NCBI GenBank assembly: GCA_036924285.1
Contig: JAYKYS010000017.1
Location: 6,987,501 to 7,051,500, forward strand
Reading direction: 5' to 3'
DNA from: Asterella californica
Lineage: Eukaryota; Streptophyta; Marchantiopsida; Marchantiales; Aytoniaceae
Length of the DNA: 64,000 nucleotides
The notes under the pieces are model-generated. The model was given only the letters and a program-made list of their open reading frames with translations. It was not told the DNA's origin and made no database searches. Positions 1 through 10,871 of the stretch are shown here, piece after piece. The position numbers were made by a program, and so were the translations under genes. Each line of letters opens with the position of its first letter. Positions within the stretch are counted from its first letter, which is position 1.

Positions 1-627
1 ACAAGAAGATACATGATACTATTTAATGTAAAAAAAAATATGATTTCTTGGTTAAAGCGGATATCTAAATAGTAGTAAGATGATGACGATTGAAGATATA
101 TGACATCCATGACAAAGAGTTCAAGAAGATAAGATTATCATCAGTAATAGTCTTGAAAGCGGTTCAGGAAAGAATCTGCAAGGTACACAACACAGTTAGT
201 GTTTAGAGTAGAAATGGCATGACTTTGAAGTCACATGGGGATCAGTAGATGAGACGAAGTTCATTTTTAGAGGTCCAGATCTGAAACCCACGTTTTTGAC
301 AAAAAATGGTGACTCATATCTCATATTCAAAATAACTCAATCCAAGAATAATTTCCTACATGAGAGATAAGTTGGTTGAGTAATCTCTCTACTTATAACT
401 ACAAACAGACATGAACATGATCAAATCATCATACGAGGTCCACTAAATTGAACTCAGAAATAGATTGATCAAACTTGGCCGAAGTAGTCAAAGAGTTGAC
501 AATTTCTTATTTGATTTAAGAAACGAACTCTTACAGCGTGAGCATGCATGTAAAGGAGTACTTCAACTAAGAATCTTGGACTAAAGTGTGTACTTATCAG
601 CATTTTGGAAAACCCATATCATGCTCG

Positions 628-1583
628 TCATGAGTAATTCAGATTCACAACAGCCGCTCTCGCGGCTTTCATTTGAGAAGCTTTCGTTTGTCCTTCAGAG
701 GAGATTGAGTATTTGAAAAGAGATTCCCAATTCTTCTTTTCTGTATCGGGAGGACAAGGAGCATCTTGCTTTCTCTCACCAAGTTCTCCTATATTTTTTT
801 CAACTTATTTCTCTCGCATTTCAATATCTGTTGGATCTTCTTCTTGGAAAAAGTATCACACAAGTTCTGTCTTATATACTCGTACTTCTCATCCATACTT
901 CTCCTTAAACTGGACAGTGATGCAGCAGAGTGTTTGACTACCTCAACAACTCCCAAGTCCAAGTATCTTAACGTAGAAACCTTTAAAACATTGACCCACT
1001 CAAGTTTACCAGAATCTGCTCGTGTGACACATCCATCTTCATCCACTTCAACTGAATGTGACTTCAGACCTTGTTGCTTTCTTGCTTCGTGTTCAGGTTC
1101 TCATTTTTCTCTCAAAGCTCGTCGTCTCATCCTATCCTCTGCAAGATTCACAGAATCTACATGCAGAAGAGAAGTTGTTAGTATTATGCTCATTTTGTCT
1201 AAGTGGTCTGCATGAATCTATTGAATAGGTTTTACACGAATATCGTTGACTCAGCTAGAAAGTGATATCTAAGTTTCTGCAGAAGCAGATCAACCGACTA
1301 TAAAGCATGAATAGAACTTGAATTACTGAAGTTTAGAGTTTCAGAAAGTCTTACGTGGTTCAGATTTAGGAAGAGCATTTTGACTCCTGACCTTTGTGTA
1401 ATAGTTTTGGTGGTCCTCCAGGTTCTCCTGGAGTCCATGAGTCTAAAGGTCCCATATGAACCCGTGTTCTACTATCTGTCATTTGAGGCACTATTGAAGG
1501 TCCCATGTTTGATGTAGACCCTATCCACCCCCACATCCAAGGATTGGAGGAACTAGGTGGTCCATAGTAACGTCGAGATGCCT
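628..1583 (-). pseudogene. Ptta/En/Spm-like transposase gene, 5' part (copy A, cut by window start)
   Basis: Minus-strand open stretches lie in series. One at about 1583-1373 is Gly/Pro/Trp-rich (it includes PGEPGGPPKLLHKGQ). One at about 1230-786 is broken only by a TGA and contains the segment LRRSMDEKYEYIRQNLCDTF. One at about 760-628, in another frame, contains EGQTKASQMKAARAAVVNLN. The last resembles the conserved W...E.Q..S..NK.NR.K block of plant Ptta/En/Spm proteins, which accompany CACTA transposons. A frame change at an oligo-A run near 786 separates the last two parts. The downstream exons lie before position 1 and can only be seen in the 38.4-41.1 kb version. The assignment rests on weak motif resemblance. 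Confidence 0.35.
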
Positions 1584-2427
1584 ATGACCTTATGAAAAGA
1601 TGCAAGAATATGCAATCTGAGACCACATATTTACGACGTACTGAAAAAGCACTTCACAAGGCACAATCTTGCTTGGATGTGAGCATAGCTTAACAATGCA
1701 TGGAGTAAAAACTGAAGAATTCCAACTCATCGGATGCCTTTGAACTAGATTTCGTATTCAATATCAGAAATCTAGATGCAAACTCCTGTCTTTGTTAATG
1801 GTAGATCATCGAGCTTGGAATAAAACTATCGATATTAGAAAAATAGTTTGATGTGACACACTGCCTTGTGATCACGTCTGTGGTTGAATGGTGTAAGTCA
1901 AAGGAGGATTTTTTAAAACATTCTAAGGTTTTGCTTCAGAGTTGCTCCAGTTGTGGAGCATTCGTTGTGGTGCATCATCACCCCTATGCGATGGATCTCC
2001 AGTTGTGTGGTTTCTTTGGATATCGTTACACAAGCTTGAAAGAATGTTAAGTCCATTTGCGTCACCGTCTAAGAAATCACCATCCGAAGTATATTCAGAC
2101 ATGATTTAATCGCTCTAGCACGCAAGTGTGTGTGAACCGGTGAACAGTCTATTATCTCCCCACATCAAACTTGTTTACTTGAAGTCCTCACATGGACATG
2201 ATCTTGTAAACTTAACTACAGAAACCACATCGTTAGATATTATAGACAAGATCCAAGAATATGAAATGTCAATGTGAAGAATGCGAAGAAGAAACAGGAA
2301 CATAACAAGAAACATGAAGAAAGCGAGCAAACTTCACGTTAGTCAAAGAAACTGACGCACGAACCAGAACTTATAGATCCTTGAAGCTAAGGTTCAAAAT
2401 TAAAGAAGCTTCAACACGTCTTCTCTC
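1584..2427. other. Spacer with no recognised gene
   Basis: A 65-codon open frame at 1853-2050 (plus) shows no family signature. Nothing else stands out. The same sequence is at 41090-41933. Confidence 0.5.
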
Positions 2428-2470
2428 TACGATGTTACGTGCTCTTTAAGAAAGAGCACGTAACATCGTA
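2428..2470. repeat. Perfect 20-bp inverted repeat with 3-nt loop (copy A)
   Basis: The left arm 2428-2447 is the exact reverse complement of the right arm 2451-2470, separated by AAG. An RNA from either strand would form a 20-bp perfect stem. It lies just upstream of the 0.4-kb tandem repeat and of the Ty3 element. The arms contain the ACGTG core seen elsewhere in the window. It could be a fold-back left by a transposon or a small-RNA source. It is too short-looped for a typical plant microRNA precursor. Confidence 0.9.
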
Positions 2471-2519
2471 AGAAAGTGGTGAAACAGCTCCGCTGGTCTT
2501 GTCTTCCTGATTCACCTCA

Positions 2520-3315
2520 TGACTATCGAAGTCATTGATTGATCCGACATTACTACATAAGATGCGTGAGCTTCACCTGAAGGTAATAAAATAATGAGAC
2601 AAAAGTTGACAATCAAACGTGTCATTGAAACTAACACTCATTCTATTTTGTTTTCATGAACTACTCTCTCAATGCTAAGCTTCTTCTGCACTGCAAGTTT
2701 CTTTATACTTTTTGACATCATGATTGATGGTGAGTAATGTCTACTGCGTGATGTTGTGAAATGAGCTCAACTTCGCCGCCATACCTCACTTACTTGATCC
2801 GCTCGAGGGCTGACACACGACAAAGTTTGAGAGAGAAATGAGATCATGTTCACCGCTCATATCTAACTTATGCGGCTCGCTTGAAGGTTGACATGACAGA
2901 AAGTTTGAAACTTTAAATTTATCGAAATCTAGCAACTGATCACGACTATCACGACTTCTGAAGTCCATCGAATGATTCAACATTACTAGCTTGTGTGAGC
3001 TTCACCCAAAGGTGATAAAATAACGAGACAAAAATTGACAATAATGCATCACTAAAACTAACACTATTTGTATTTTTGCTTTGAACTACTCTCTCGATGC
3101 TAAGCTTCTTGGGTCCTTTTACGTGTTTTGGCATCAAGTTCGATGGTGAGCATTTTCTATCATGCGATGTTTTGAAATGAGTCAAAATTGATCTCTATAC
3201 CTCGTAAACTCGAGTCGCTCGAGGACTGATAAGATACAAAGTTTGAAAGTGAAAGAGTTCATGTTCAGCAGTTGAAGATTGTCATGATACAAATTTTGAA
3301 GCTTTGATAATACCG
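2520..3315. repeat. Diverged ~0.4-kb tandem repeat, two units (copy A)
   Basis: Unit 1 (about 2520-2915) and unit 2 (about 2943-3315) align along their length. Both have gactatc near the start, the block gtgagcttcac, the block aactactctctc-atgctaagcttctt, and ctcgagg-ctga with tacaaag/gacaaagtttga near the end. They differ by many substitutions, so the duplication is old. The position just upstream of gag suggests a duplicated leader or LTR fragment of the Ty3 element, but I found no matching sequence after the integrase. Confidence 0.75.
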
Positions 3316-3649
3316 TGCACAAGGTCTATGGCCATGGTAACGACAAGTGCTTCACAAGACTAGTTTTTTTGAAGTTCTGAGTTCTTGAACGTGAGATTTT
3401 TTTCAGTTTAGGTGATTTGGAGTTGAAGTCTTACATGCGTGTCTTGTGTTTTGTTCCGATCAAGAACATGATGGAGATTTTTCTTTTGTGATTTGTATTC
3501 CATGTGTGATTTTTGTCCTTTTTTTCACGATCGTATCATAGCTAGAAGAATCTGTCCTCTCAAGAAACTCTCGCCTCGTCGTACACTCTGGTGCTTCCAT
3601 TTGAGAGCATCTTGGGATGATTGATCATGAAGGTTGAGTTTATTCGTAG
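3316..3649. other. Spacer before the Ty3 element
   Basis: T-rich sequence with no open frame of note. It may be untranslated leader of the Ty3/gypsy element. No primer-binding site could be confirmed. Confidence 0.4.
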
Positions 3650-5609
3650 AAGAGATAGATCGTAAGAGTGGAAGCGCTGCTGCTGCTTTCTCTATGATTG
3701 CTACATCTACGTCTACTACAGCACCTTTGGTAGCACCTACAATTGGAGCAATGGCAGCATCTGGTCTCGATACGGTTGAGATTTTGAAGAAGCTTGTGGT
3801 CTTGATCTAACAACATTCGATCGTTGGAGGGGGATGAGTTAAATCAACAAAGACTTTGCAAGCGATTGTGAATAAATGTGAAAGATTTGAAAGTAGAGAT
3901 ATTTCTAGATATCTACGTGAGTAGAGAGGAGAGATGGAGCTTGTGAGGGTAACCGATGCAAAGATGGTCGCTAGTTTTGAGTTAGTTGTGATTCTTGACT
4001 TGCGGAGATCAAGTTAGAGATGTGCATAGAAGAAATCTTGGTGTTTGGCTGAGTTTTGAGCGAGCTCTTCGAGAGAGTTTCTTGAAGAGGATTACTAAGA
4101 AAACCTTTCTAGACTAGATTGAGCAACACCCTGGTCGTATAATGGGACTAAACGAGTTGCTGAAAGAATTCGATCGGAGATACTGATAGATTTTAATGCT
4201 TAAGAGCTTTGCTTACAGACTATTAGTGATGCTACGAGAGATCATCTATTTTTTATTTGGTTGTTTGATCGATTGAAGGGGTGTTACTACTGATTGGGGG
4301 AGAGTTGAGGTATGTCGTGGTTGTACTAACGAGGTTGAGACGAGGAAGAGTAGCTGTAAGAGGACGTCCGCTTGCAAAAGTGATTTCTCAATCTCACGTT
4401 GCTCCCACATCTGTTGTCCCTGTAGTCCTTTTGATGCCATTTGTGTCAATTCCTGCACAAAAGGCACCTATTCAAAGACTTGCAGAAAACCAAGATCAAG
4501 AAAACTAGATCTAAGACTTGATCCAACAAATGCAAGAGTTGAAGGTAGAGCTGGTTGGCTTGTAGAGAGAGTAGCCGCTAGTACCTGCTGTTGCATGTCC
4601 AAGAGGTGCTCCTATTTGTAGATCTGTTGTGACAGTCTTGATCATCTTCGAGGAGACTGTCAAAAGCTTTACGAGATGATGTCTATGCTATCAGAATGGT
4701 AGGTTACATCTTTCTTCTATTGGAAAGCCATTGAACACACAGTTTGAGCGAGGAGGCATGAGGAGTCTACCTCAGATTGCTATGGTTGTAACATTAACTA
4801 CTTTGATGATACCGCCGATGAATCTTGATGTATGTAATGGACATATTGGAGATTTTGCTAGTCTTACGTTGTTAGATAGGACTGCTGAGAAGAATAATGT
4901 TGAAATTCTTTCAAGAGGGGCTATGACTATCCATGAGGTCATAGGGTGGAGAGATCTTGTAAGCACTATGTCTATCAAAGTATTCTTGGAGTGGATAGAC
5001 ACGTTCAACGGCAAGATGCTTCTATGGAGAAAAAGAAGCGAGAAAAAGAGGCGGTGAGATGCCTCTACACTTGATATTGGAGTTCTAGAGGAGACTAGAG
5101 ATAGACGGAGAGTCACCAGGAGGTGAACATCTCCTCGAGGACGTCTAGTCTATTTCTCAAGCTCTTCCACCTGCACCAGGTCCGATAGAGGTCGTGTAGA
5201 GATCTCAGTAGGAACCATCGATTGCTGGTAGGCGGTTTACTGTCCAAGAGAAAGAAAAAGGATCGGCTTACAAGTTGGCGATGGATATTGAAACTTCTAT
5301 TAATCTCAAGAGCATCTTGGAGCAGAGAAGATTGGATGCACAAACTGAGTCTTCTTTTGGGGAGGTTTTTGGTATTGCAAAGAGAGAGTTTCACGAGCTG
5401 GTCATCGATATCATCAAGCGGAAGAGACAGGTGATGTCCCGAGCAAGTAGAGAGTTAGATGATAGATGTGATTGGAGTTTTTTTGAATGATGCAGAATTT
5501 TCAAGGTGCATTTTCAGGAGATTGATGACAAGGATATCAGCTCCTGATAATGACTTTAGAAAGAGGCATTGAGTTAGTGCTACAACAGTTTCACGAGTAC
5601 GCCTTGGAA

Positions 5610-5950
5610 GTTTGTTTGAACATAGTGTTGCTTTAGTTGATCACGGATCTGAGATCAACATCATGTCATGAGAGGTGTATGAAAGATGACAATGATCGAT
5701 CGAACTGAATCATGATTGCGTGCTACGTGCTGCCAGTTATCAGAAAGGTGAGTTACACGAGTCTTGTCTTAACGTGAGAGTGAAGATATGTGATGTGGAG
5801 GTAGATGAGTACTTCTTCATGCAATCTTCTGCTTCATATCTTGTCATTCTTGGTCAATCTTATATCACTATAATTCATATGGAGACCAAGGTGATGGATG
5901 ACGGATCTCACTATGCTAAGATTTGTAGTCCAGATGATAGACGTTATGTG
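5610..5950 (+). pseudogene. Ty3/gypsy aspartic protease domain remnant (copy A)
   Basis: The frame reads ALVDHGSEINIMS, with the catalytic Asp codon at 5639-5641 in a D-H-G context rather than D-T/S-G. A TGA stop follows at 5669. The downstream block YLVILGQSYIT (ILG at 5846-5854) matches the second hydrophobic-Gly motif of retropepsins. The two halves sit in different frames, so the domain is dead. The position ahead of the reverse transcriptase matches Ty3/gypsy order. Confidence 0.8.
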
Positions 5951-6789
5951 TAGTTTTTGATCGTTTGTACAAACCACCAACGAAATAGACATACCTTGAG
6001 AGATTCTCCTATTTGTAGGAGTAAGGGTTTTCAGAACCCACTCTTGTAAGACGAGATAGCAATAGTGAAAAGATCTACTGCTACTATGATCTCGCTTGAG
6101 CAGCTTGAGGAGTCACATGAGGTTGATGAAGAGACTGATCAAGATTATGAGTGTATATACTATGCATAGTTAGAAATCTCGTTTGATGACTTTTAGTTTT
6201 GACGATTGGAGTGCGTTCATGCGAGTAGAGGATTTGATCGTGAAGGATAGAAGGTAGATGAAAAAGCATGTAGTAGATCTATGTTATATAGAAGTTTTGA
6301 AAAAAGACGAGATAATTTCTGGTATGTATGAGGAGTTTGTAGGTGTACAATCTTTTGTTTGTTAGCTAGATGATGTGGATAGATTGATGGACATGAGATA
6401 GGATGGTGATCCTCATCTACTCTCATAAAGTCTATGAGGAGGTTGTCTCGTACTTATAATCTTGTCCTCATATGAGACTACAGAGTGGATGGAAGGATGC
6501 AATCTACTGATGTGGCTCTCGAAGAAATAAGAAATAGAGGTGCACACCAAATATAAAATTGTAGGAAAGAAGGTGACCCAATTACATATTGATTCACAAC
6601 AACAAATGGAATTAACGGCCACTGAGCATGTAATTGGAAATCCTACACAAATAAGACATCAGTTTACTCAAGAGACACTCGAACAACTCAGGACAGGAGA
6701 GGGTGGCTTCTTGACTAAAGTAGAGAAATGAGCTTTCGAGCAGATGATTATTAGTCATGGTAAGGCAGTTTATTTCTCAGCTAAGGAGA

Positions 6790-7430
6790 TTGGTTGTTTG
6801 ATCCTAACGTGATAGATCTGATGGTTATCTTCACTATTTCTCACGTATCTTGGGACTTGAAGTCGATTCTATTTTCTCGTGCCTTGCTACTAAAGCTTAT
6901 TGAGCTATTGAAGGAGAAGATGCAGATGGGTATTCTTGAACTATCTATGGCTTCGTACTCTAGCCGATGGTTCACAGTGCCTAAGAAGATAAGAGCTTTA
7001 TGCTTTTTCCAAGATTTACAACTTGCAAACAACGTCACAATTTGAAACATTGAGACAGGACCTGTGGTTGATGAGGTAGTTGAGGCGTTGTTGGAAGGTC
7101 GATCTATTCTATTGGAGATTTATTTTTAGATTATGATTAGTTTCAGCTTGCTTTGGAGAGTAGAGACTTAACTATCATGTGCACACATTTGAGATTGATG
7201 TAGATGTGCACTCTTCCTCAAGGAGCAACAAACTCAGTAGGCCATATGCAAAACACGATGCAAAAGGTGTTACAAGACGAGATCATAATCATATTTTTGG
7301 ATGTTCGGTGTGACTTCTGATGGTTGTAGAAAGTTTGTTGCAGATCACATCCGAGATGTGAGTCGGATTTGACACGTTTGAAAAAGATACACCTCACTTT
7401 GTCAAGTATCAAATCTCATTTTGGAATGTC
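6790..7430 (+). pseudogene. Ty3/gypsy reverse transcriptase remnant (copy A)
   Basis: The frame runs through LKEKMQMGILE and SRWFTVPKK to LPQGATNS (7213-7236), typical of plant Ty3 elements. The catalytic [FY]xDD site reads FLDV at 7294-7305, so the second Asp is lost. In-frame TAG stops lie at 7138 and 7201. Further frame changes follow the active site, where KKIHLTLSSIKSHFG-like text appears in another frame. Non-functional. Confidence 0.85.
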
Positions 7431-7737
7431 AAAGATTGTGGTAGTTGCTCATTTATGCAGTATTTTTGAGAGGCGACCAAGCTAGATGCTACAGCAATAA
7501 TAGCAGACTATACTAGTATCATTGAAGTTTGATGTTTCTTAAGAACTTGTGTGTTGTTTCGCATGAGTATTACTTACTATGCACACGTTGCCGAGCCTCC
7601 GTATGCACTTCTGAGAAAAGAGATAAAGTTTACTTGACGGCAAGAAAATCATGAGACAATAGAGTAGTTGAAAGAGATTTTGAAGTCTCCACTTGTACTA
7701 AGGAGATTTAACTATAAGAGCGGGAGACCTGTCGATA

Positions 7738-8130
7738 CTAAATGTTGATATGAGTCCAAAAGCGATTGGATGGATAGTTGGTCAAGAAGATGCAGATGGT
7801 GTACGGTTTATTTCTAGATTTGGAGTCCGAATCTTGACAGACAAACAACGTAACTATCCTCAAGTGAAGTGTGAGTTGTGAGGTTAGTAACGGAAGGTAG
7901 ATCGAGAGTTCTTGACTGGAGCTCGTGTAGTATTAGAAACAAATTATTTATCTTTGCTTGGTATGATAGCAAATTATAATACGTCAGACATAGCAATGTT
8001 GGGATGGATTGCTTACATCAGTGTTTGAACCCTAAGCTGAAACACATAGCCTGGAAAGATAATCCAGTTGCATACATGTTATCTAGGGCTCGTTATGTAG
8101 ATGAAGATGAAATGGTTGCAAAAGTTGAGG
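7738..8130 (+). pseudogene. Ty3/gypsy RNase H remnant (copy A)
   Basis: The segment beginning NVDMSPKAIGWIVGQ (Asp at 7747) and RFGVRILTDKQRNYPQVKCEL corresponds to the RNase H domain after Ty3 reverse transcriptase. The closing block NPVAYMLSRARYVDEDEM at about 8065-8115 is the usual end of this domain. One of the base differences (7716, a in A, c in B) lies just upstream. Stops interrupt the frame. Confidence 0.8.
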
Positions 8131-8389
8131 ATGAAGAGAAGAGAGTGATGTTTGTGTGCAAGTTGGTCAGCAGACTTCAAATTTGGATCACTGCCGTTCA
8201 GAGAGGAATTCTACATGAGAAGATTACGAGATATTAGATTCTATTTGAGTTCTGTATACAGACGAGAGAGTTGGAGTGATGTAGAGTTCGAAGAGATCAG
8301 ACGGAAGACGTATAATTACCTTCTACGTGAAGGTTATCGGTGAAAACGTCCAAAGAGAAAATACAGAATATTTGCTAGAGTGGTGGATG

Positions 8390-9495
8390 ATCAACCGACA
8401 AAGCTGAATCTGCTTAAGGAGTTTCATGACACCTTGTGGGTTGGACACCATGGAGTTTGGACTACTAATACAAAGATGAAGGAGAGATATTGGTGGAAGG
8501 GTTTATATCATATGTGATAGATTTTGTTGGGTCATGTCTGTACTATCAGTTCTACTCTAAGGTCCATTATAGAGATGAGCTTGTACCTACCTATCCACCA
8601 AGTATCCATTTTCAGTGGGATCCTTGATCTTGTGATAATGCCATCAAGACTATGGAGGATGCGTTACTTGGTGTTGACTCGAGAAGATCTCTCCAACTAC
8701 GAGGAGGGATGAGCACTACGGACGAAGACTACAGAGAACATATATCAATTTATGCTTGAAGATATCATCTCTCTTTACGAATATATTTAGAGATTACGAG
8801 TAGATAGGGACGAGCTGAGAGATATAGAAGTGAAGAAGTTCTTTGCTCGTTGTGAGTAAAGCTTTGGCTTACTACTCCTATGAATCTAGAGAGGATTGGT
8901 AAGAGTGAAAGAGGACACTCTTCTATTGTTCATTCTTAAGTGAAAGCATGTGATGGTAGGTCTAGAGAATGGTCTAGACTACTTTCATTTGCTTTGTGGG
9001 CTGATATAACAACACACTGTACCATGATCGACTATATGTCAGTTGAATTTTTGTTGGGGTAGAAGTCAATCATGCATGCTGAGGAGGACTTTCTTACGTG
9101 AGCTACGCTACCGTGAGAAGATGGTACTTCACTCCTTGCATTACAAATCATATAGATAGAGCAGAAAGAGGAGGATCTTGCTGAAGCGCAAAAGAAGTTG
9201 AAAGTGGCTCCAGTCAGAAACAAGGAGTATTTTGACAAGCCTCATCGATTACGACCGAAGTTGATACGTGTTGGTGATTGGGTTATGACGCATGACAACA
9301 CATTGGAGAATCATCATTTTGCACTTCGTAAGTTCTCTTGAAGATGGTTCAAGTCTTATGTTGTGCTTGATGTGTATGAAAATATCATTTGTAGTTTAAG
9401 TGAGCTAGATGATAGTCCTTTGAAGCTATTTGTGGCTGGCAAACGTGTGAAGCTGTTTAAAGCGTGGAAGATCAGTAGAGTTGTTCAATTGTAGT
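8390..9495 (+). pseudogene. Ty3/gypsy integrase remnant (copy A)
   Basis: The zinc-binding part shows the His pair (8425-8427 and 8446-8451, GHHGVWTT). SCLYYQFYSKVHYRDE follows in another frame. The core includes LDLVIMP and RYLVLTREDLSNYEEG near 8620-8709. The C-terminal part (9170-9490) includes YFDKPHRLRP, a TGA at 9339, and VAGKRVKLFK near the end. These give the complete order of a plant Ty3 integrase, frameshifted several times. Confidence 0.85.
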
Positions 9496-10254
9496 AGGTT
9501 GCAGACTGAATACTTTGTGAGTGCATTCGTGATCGGCATTTATGCATGATCACGAACAGTAACATTTGGATATGTATTTGTGCAACTTATTTGGGCATTT
9601 TCAAATGAGATGTATTATGGGACTATGAGGCAAGTACGTTTGGAAACACGTCGCAACACGTTTGTTCGATCAATGGTGTTCGTCTGAATAAGAAATCTTG
9701 GACCAAATGGTATACGTTACAACGAGCACAAAAATAGTCCTAGATCGTGGATGGCTCCAGAGTTGATGAAAGTTAAAGCTGCTCGTCAAGCGAGACTTGG
9801 AACGATCATTTGTTCATACTCTTTATACAAGAGAGACCGACATATATGCCTTCGTGTATATCACATGAATTCTTCTGGAGAGTATTTCATGAATATGACT
9901 CTCCAAGAAGAACAAGAGTATAACGAGTTGAAATACCAAGAAATATTCTCGAACGGCACATCCACCATCTGAGATTGGTGAAGCTTTGCGCTAAGCTATT
10001 CAACTCATGACTCATCCGTCGCAAGCTCAAGGAGGATATCTCGAAGAACAACGTTGTACTAGGTTCACAAATAAGTTTTGAAACACGTATAAGGATGACA
10101 ACGGGAGAAGGTTCTTGGCATGGAGATGCAAACGCTCGAAAGAGAAAGGATACTTTAGACCTAGATGCTATCAAGCCGCTTGTCAGATCAAAGACCAAAC
10201 CTCGTACACCAAGAATAACACAGACCATGAGGAACTGTTGAATCTTGTGCGTAA
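9496..10254. other. Spacer with decayed coding-like sequence (copy A)
   Basis: After the integrase there is no LTR that I can match. From about 9750 to 10245 the plus strand has protein-like text split over two frames (SKEKDTLDLDAIKPLVRSK is one segment) with TAG, TGA and TAA stops. I do not recognise the family. It may be the start of the coding-like block that follows. Confidence 0.35.
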
Positions 10255-10871
10255 GTCCCGGCCTTAATTGCCAAGATTCTGCCAACCCTCGATTGGGTAG
10301 GATGCATCCACATCATCATCGTCCAGAAGGATCACATTTCTACAAAGACAAAGACTCTTTGTAAAAATGTTGTGGAGTTTTCACCAAGTGGTGGAGTTTG
10401 TGAAGATCTTTCTTTGTTTGATGGTGTTGTGATTGAGCAACTGATGCATGTCGGATATAGAGACTTATCGATTGTGAGTGTTAATACATCGACAAATGTC
10501 CACTTCAACAAGTTGTTGATGATGCTGAGAGAGGACATCACTCCACACTTAGATAGCACATTACTGAAACCGAAGTGTGTTTTAAAATAGACTTTTCATT
10601 GTTTGTGAAGAATCATGAAATTGAAAACTCTATCTCTATTAATTTGTCTCCTTCTGGACTGAAGAATGTTATTGATATTCCTTTCATAGAAGGATGTACA
10701 AGTTCCACATCAATGACTGACATCAAATATGTTTTTCTGAGCGACTTAAGGTGTTCACAATTCTCAGAAGCATTTCTTGTCTTTGCACATTGGTTTAGAT
10801 ACGACGTAAAGATGAGAAGAAACGAAGGATTTTTCATCGATGATTTTTGTTTTTTTTCCCAAGCAGGATGA
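10255..10871 (+). pseudogene. Unidentified coding-like block (copy A)
   Basis: One frame is open from 10255 to 10590 and a second from about 10575 to 10871. They overlap by a few codons and look like one frameshifted protein of about 200 residues. It has no Cys/His clusters, membrane segments or motif that I recognise. The location right after a Ty3 element and an AT-rich spacer suggests transposon-derived sequence. It is identical in copy B. No function is assigned. Confidence 0.3.

Larger units (their letters stand above)
3650..9495 (+). mobile_element. Decayed Ty3/gypsy retrotransposon, gag-pol (copy A)
   Basis: Domains occur in the order protease, reverse transcriptase, RNase H, integrase, which is diagnostic of Ty3/gypsy. 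Poorly conserved gag-like frames lie at about 3650-5500. The reading frame is broken by many stops and frameshifts. Several stops fit C-to-T or G-to-A change from the expected codon: TGA at 5669, TAG at 7138 and 7201, TGA at 9339. No flanking LTR pair or target-site duplication could be recognised. An imperfect hairpin (9-bp arms, 9526-9534 and 9548-9556) follows the integrase. It cannot encode a working polyprotein. Copy B carries the same lesions. Confidence 0.9.

Noticed and set aside
4772..5394. Minus-strand open frames of 93-114 codons
   Set aside because: They are antisense to the Ty3 gag region and have no family signature.
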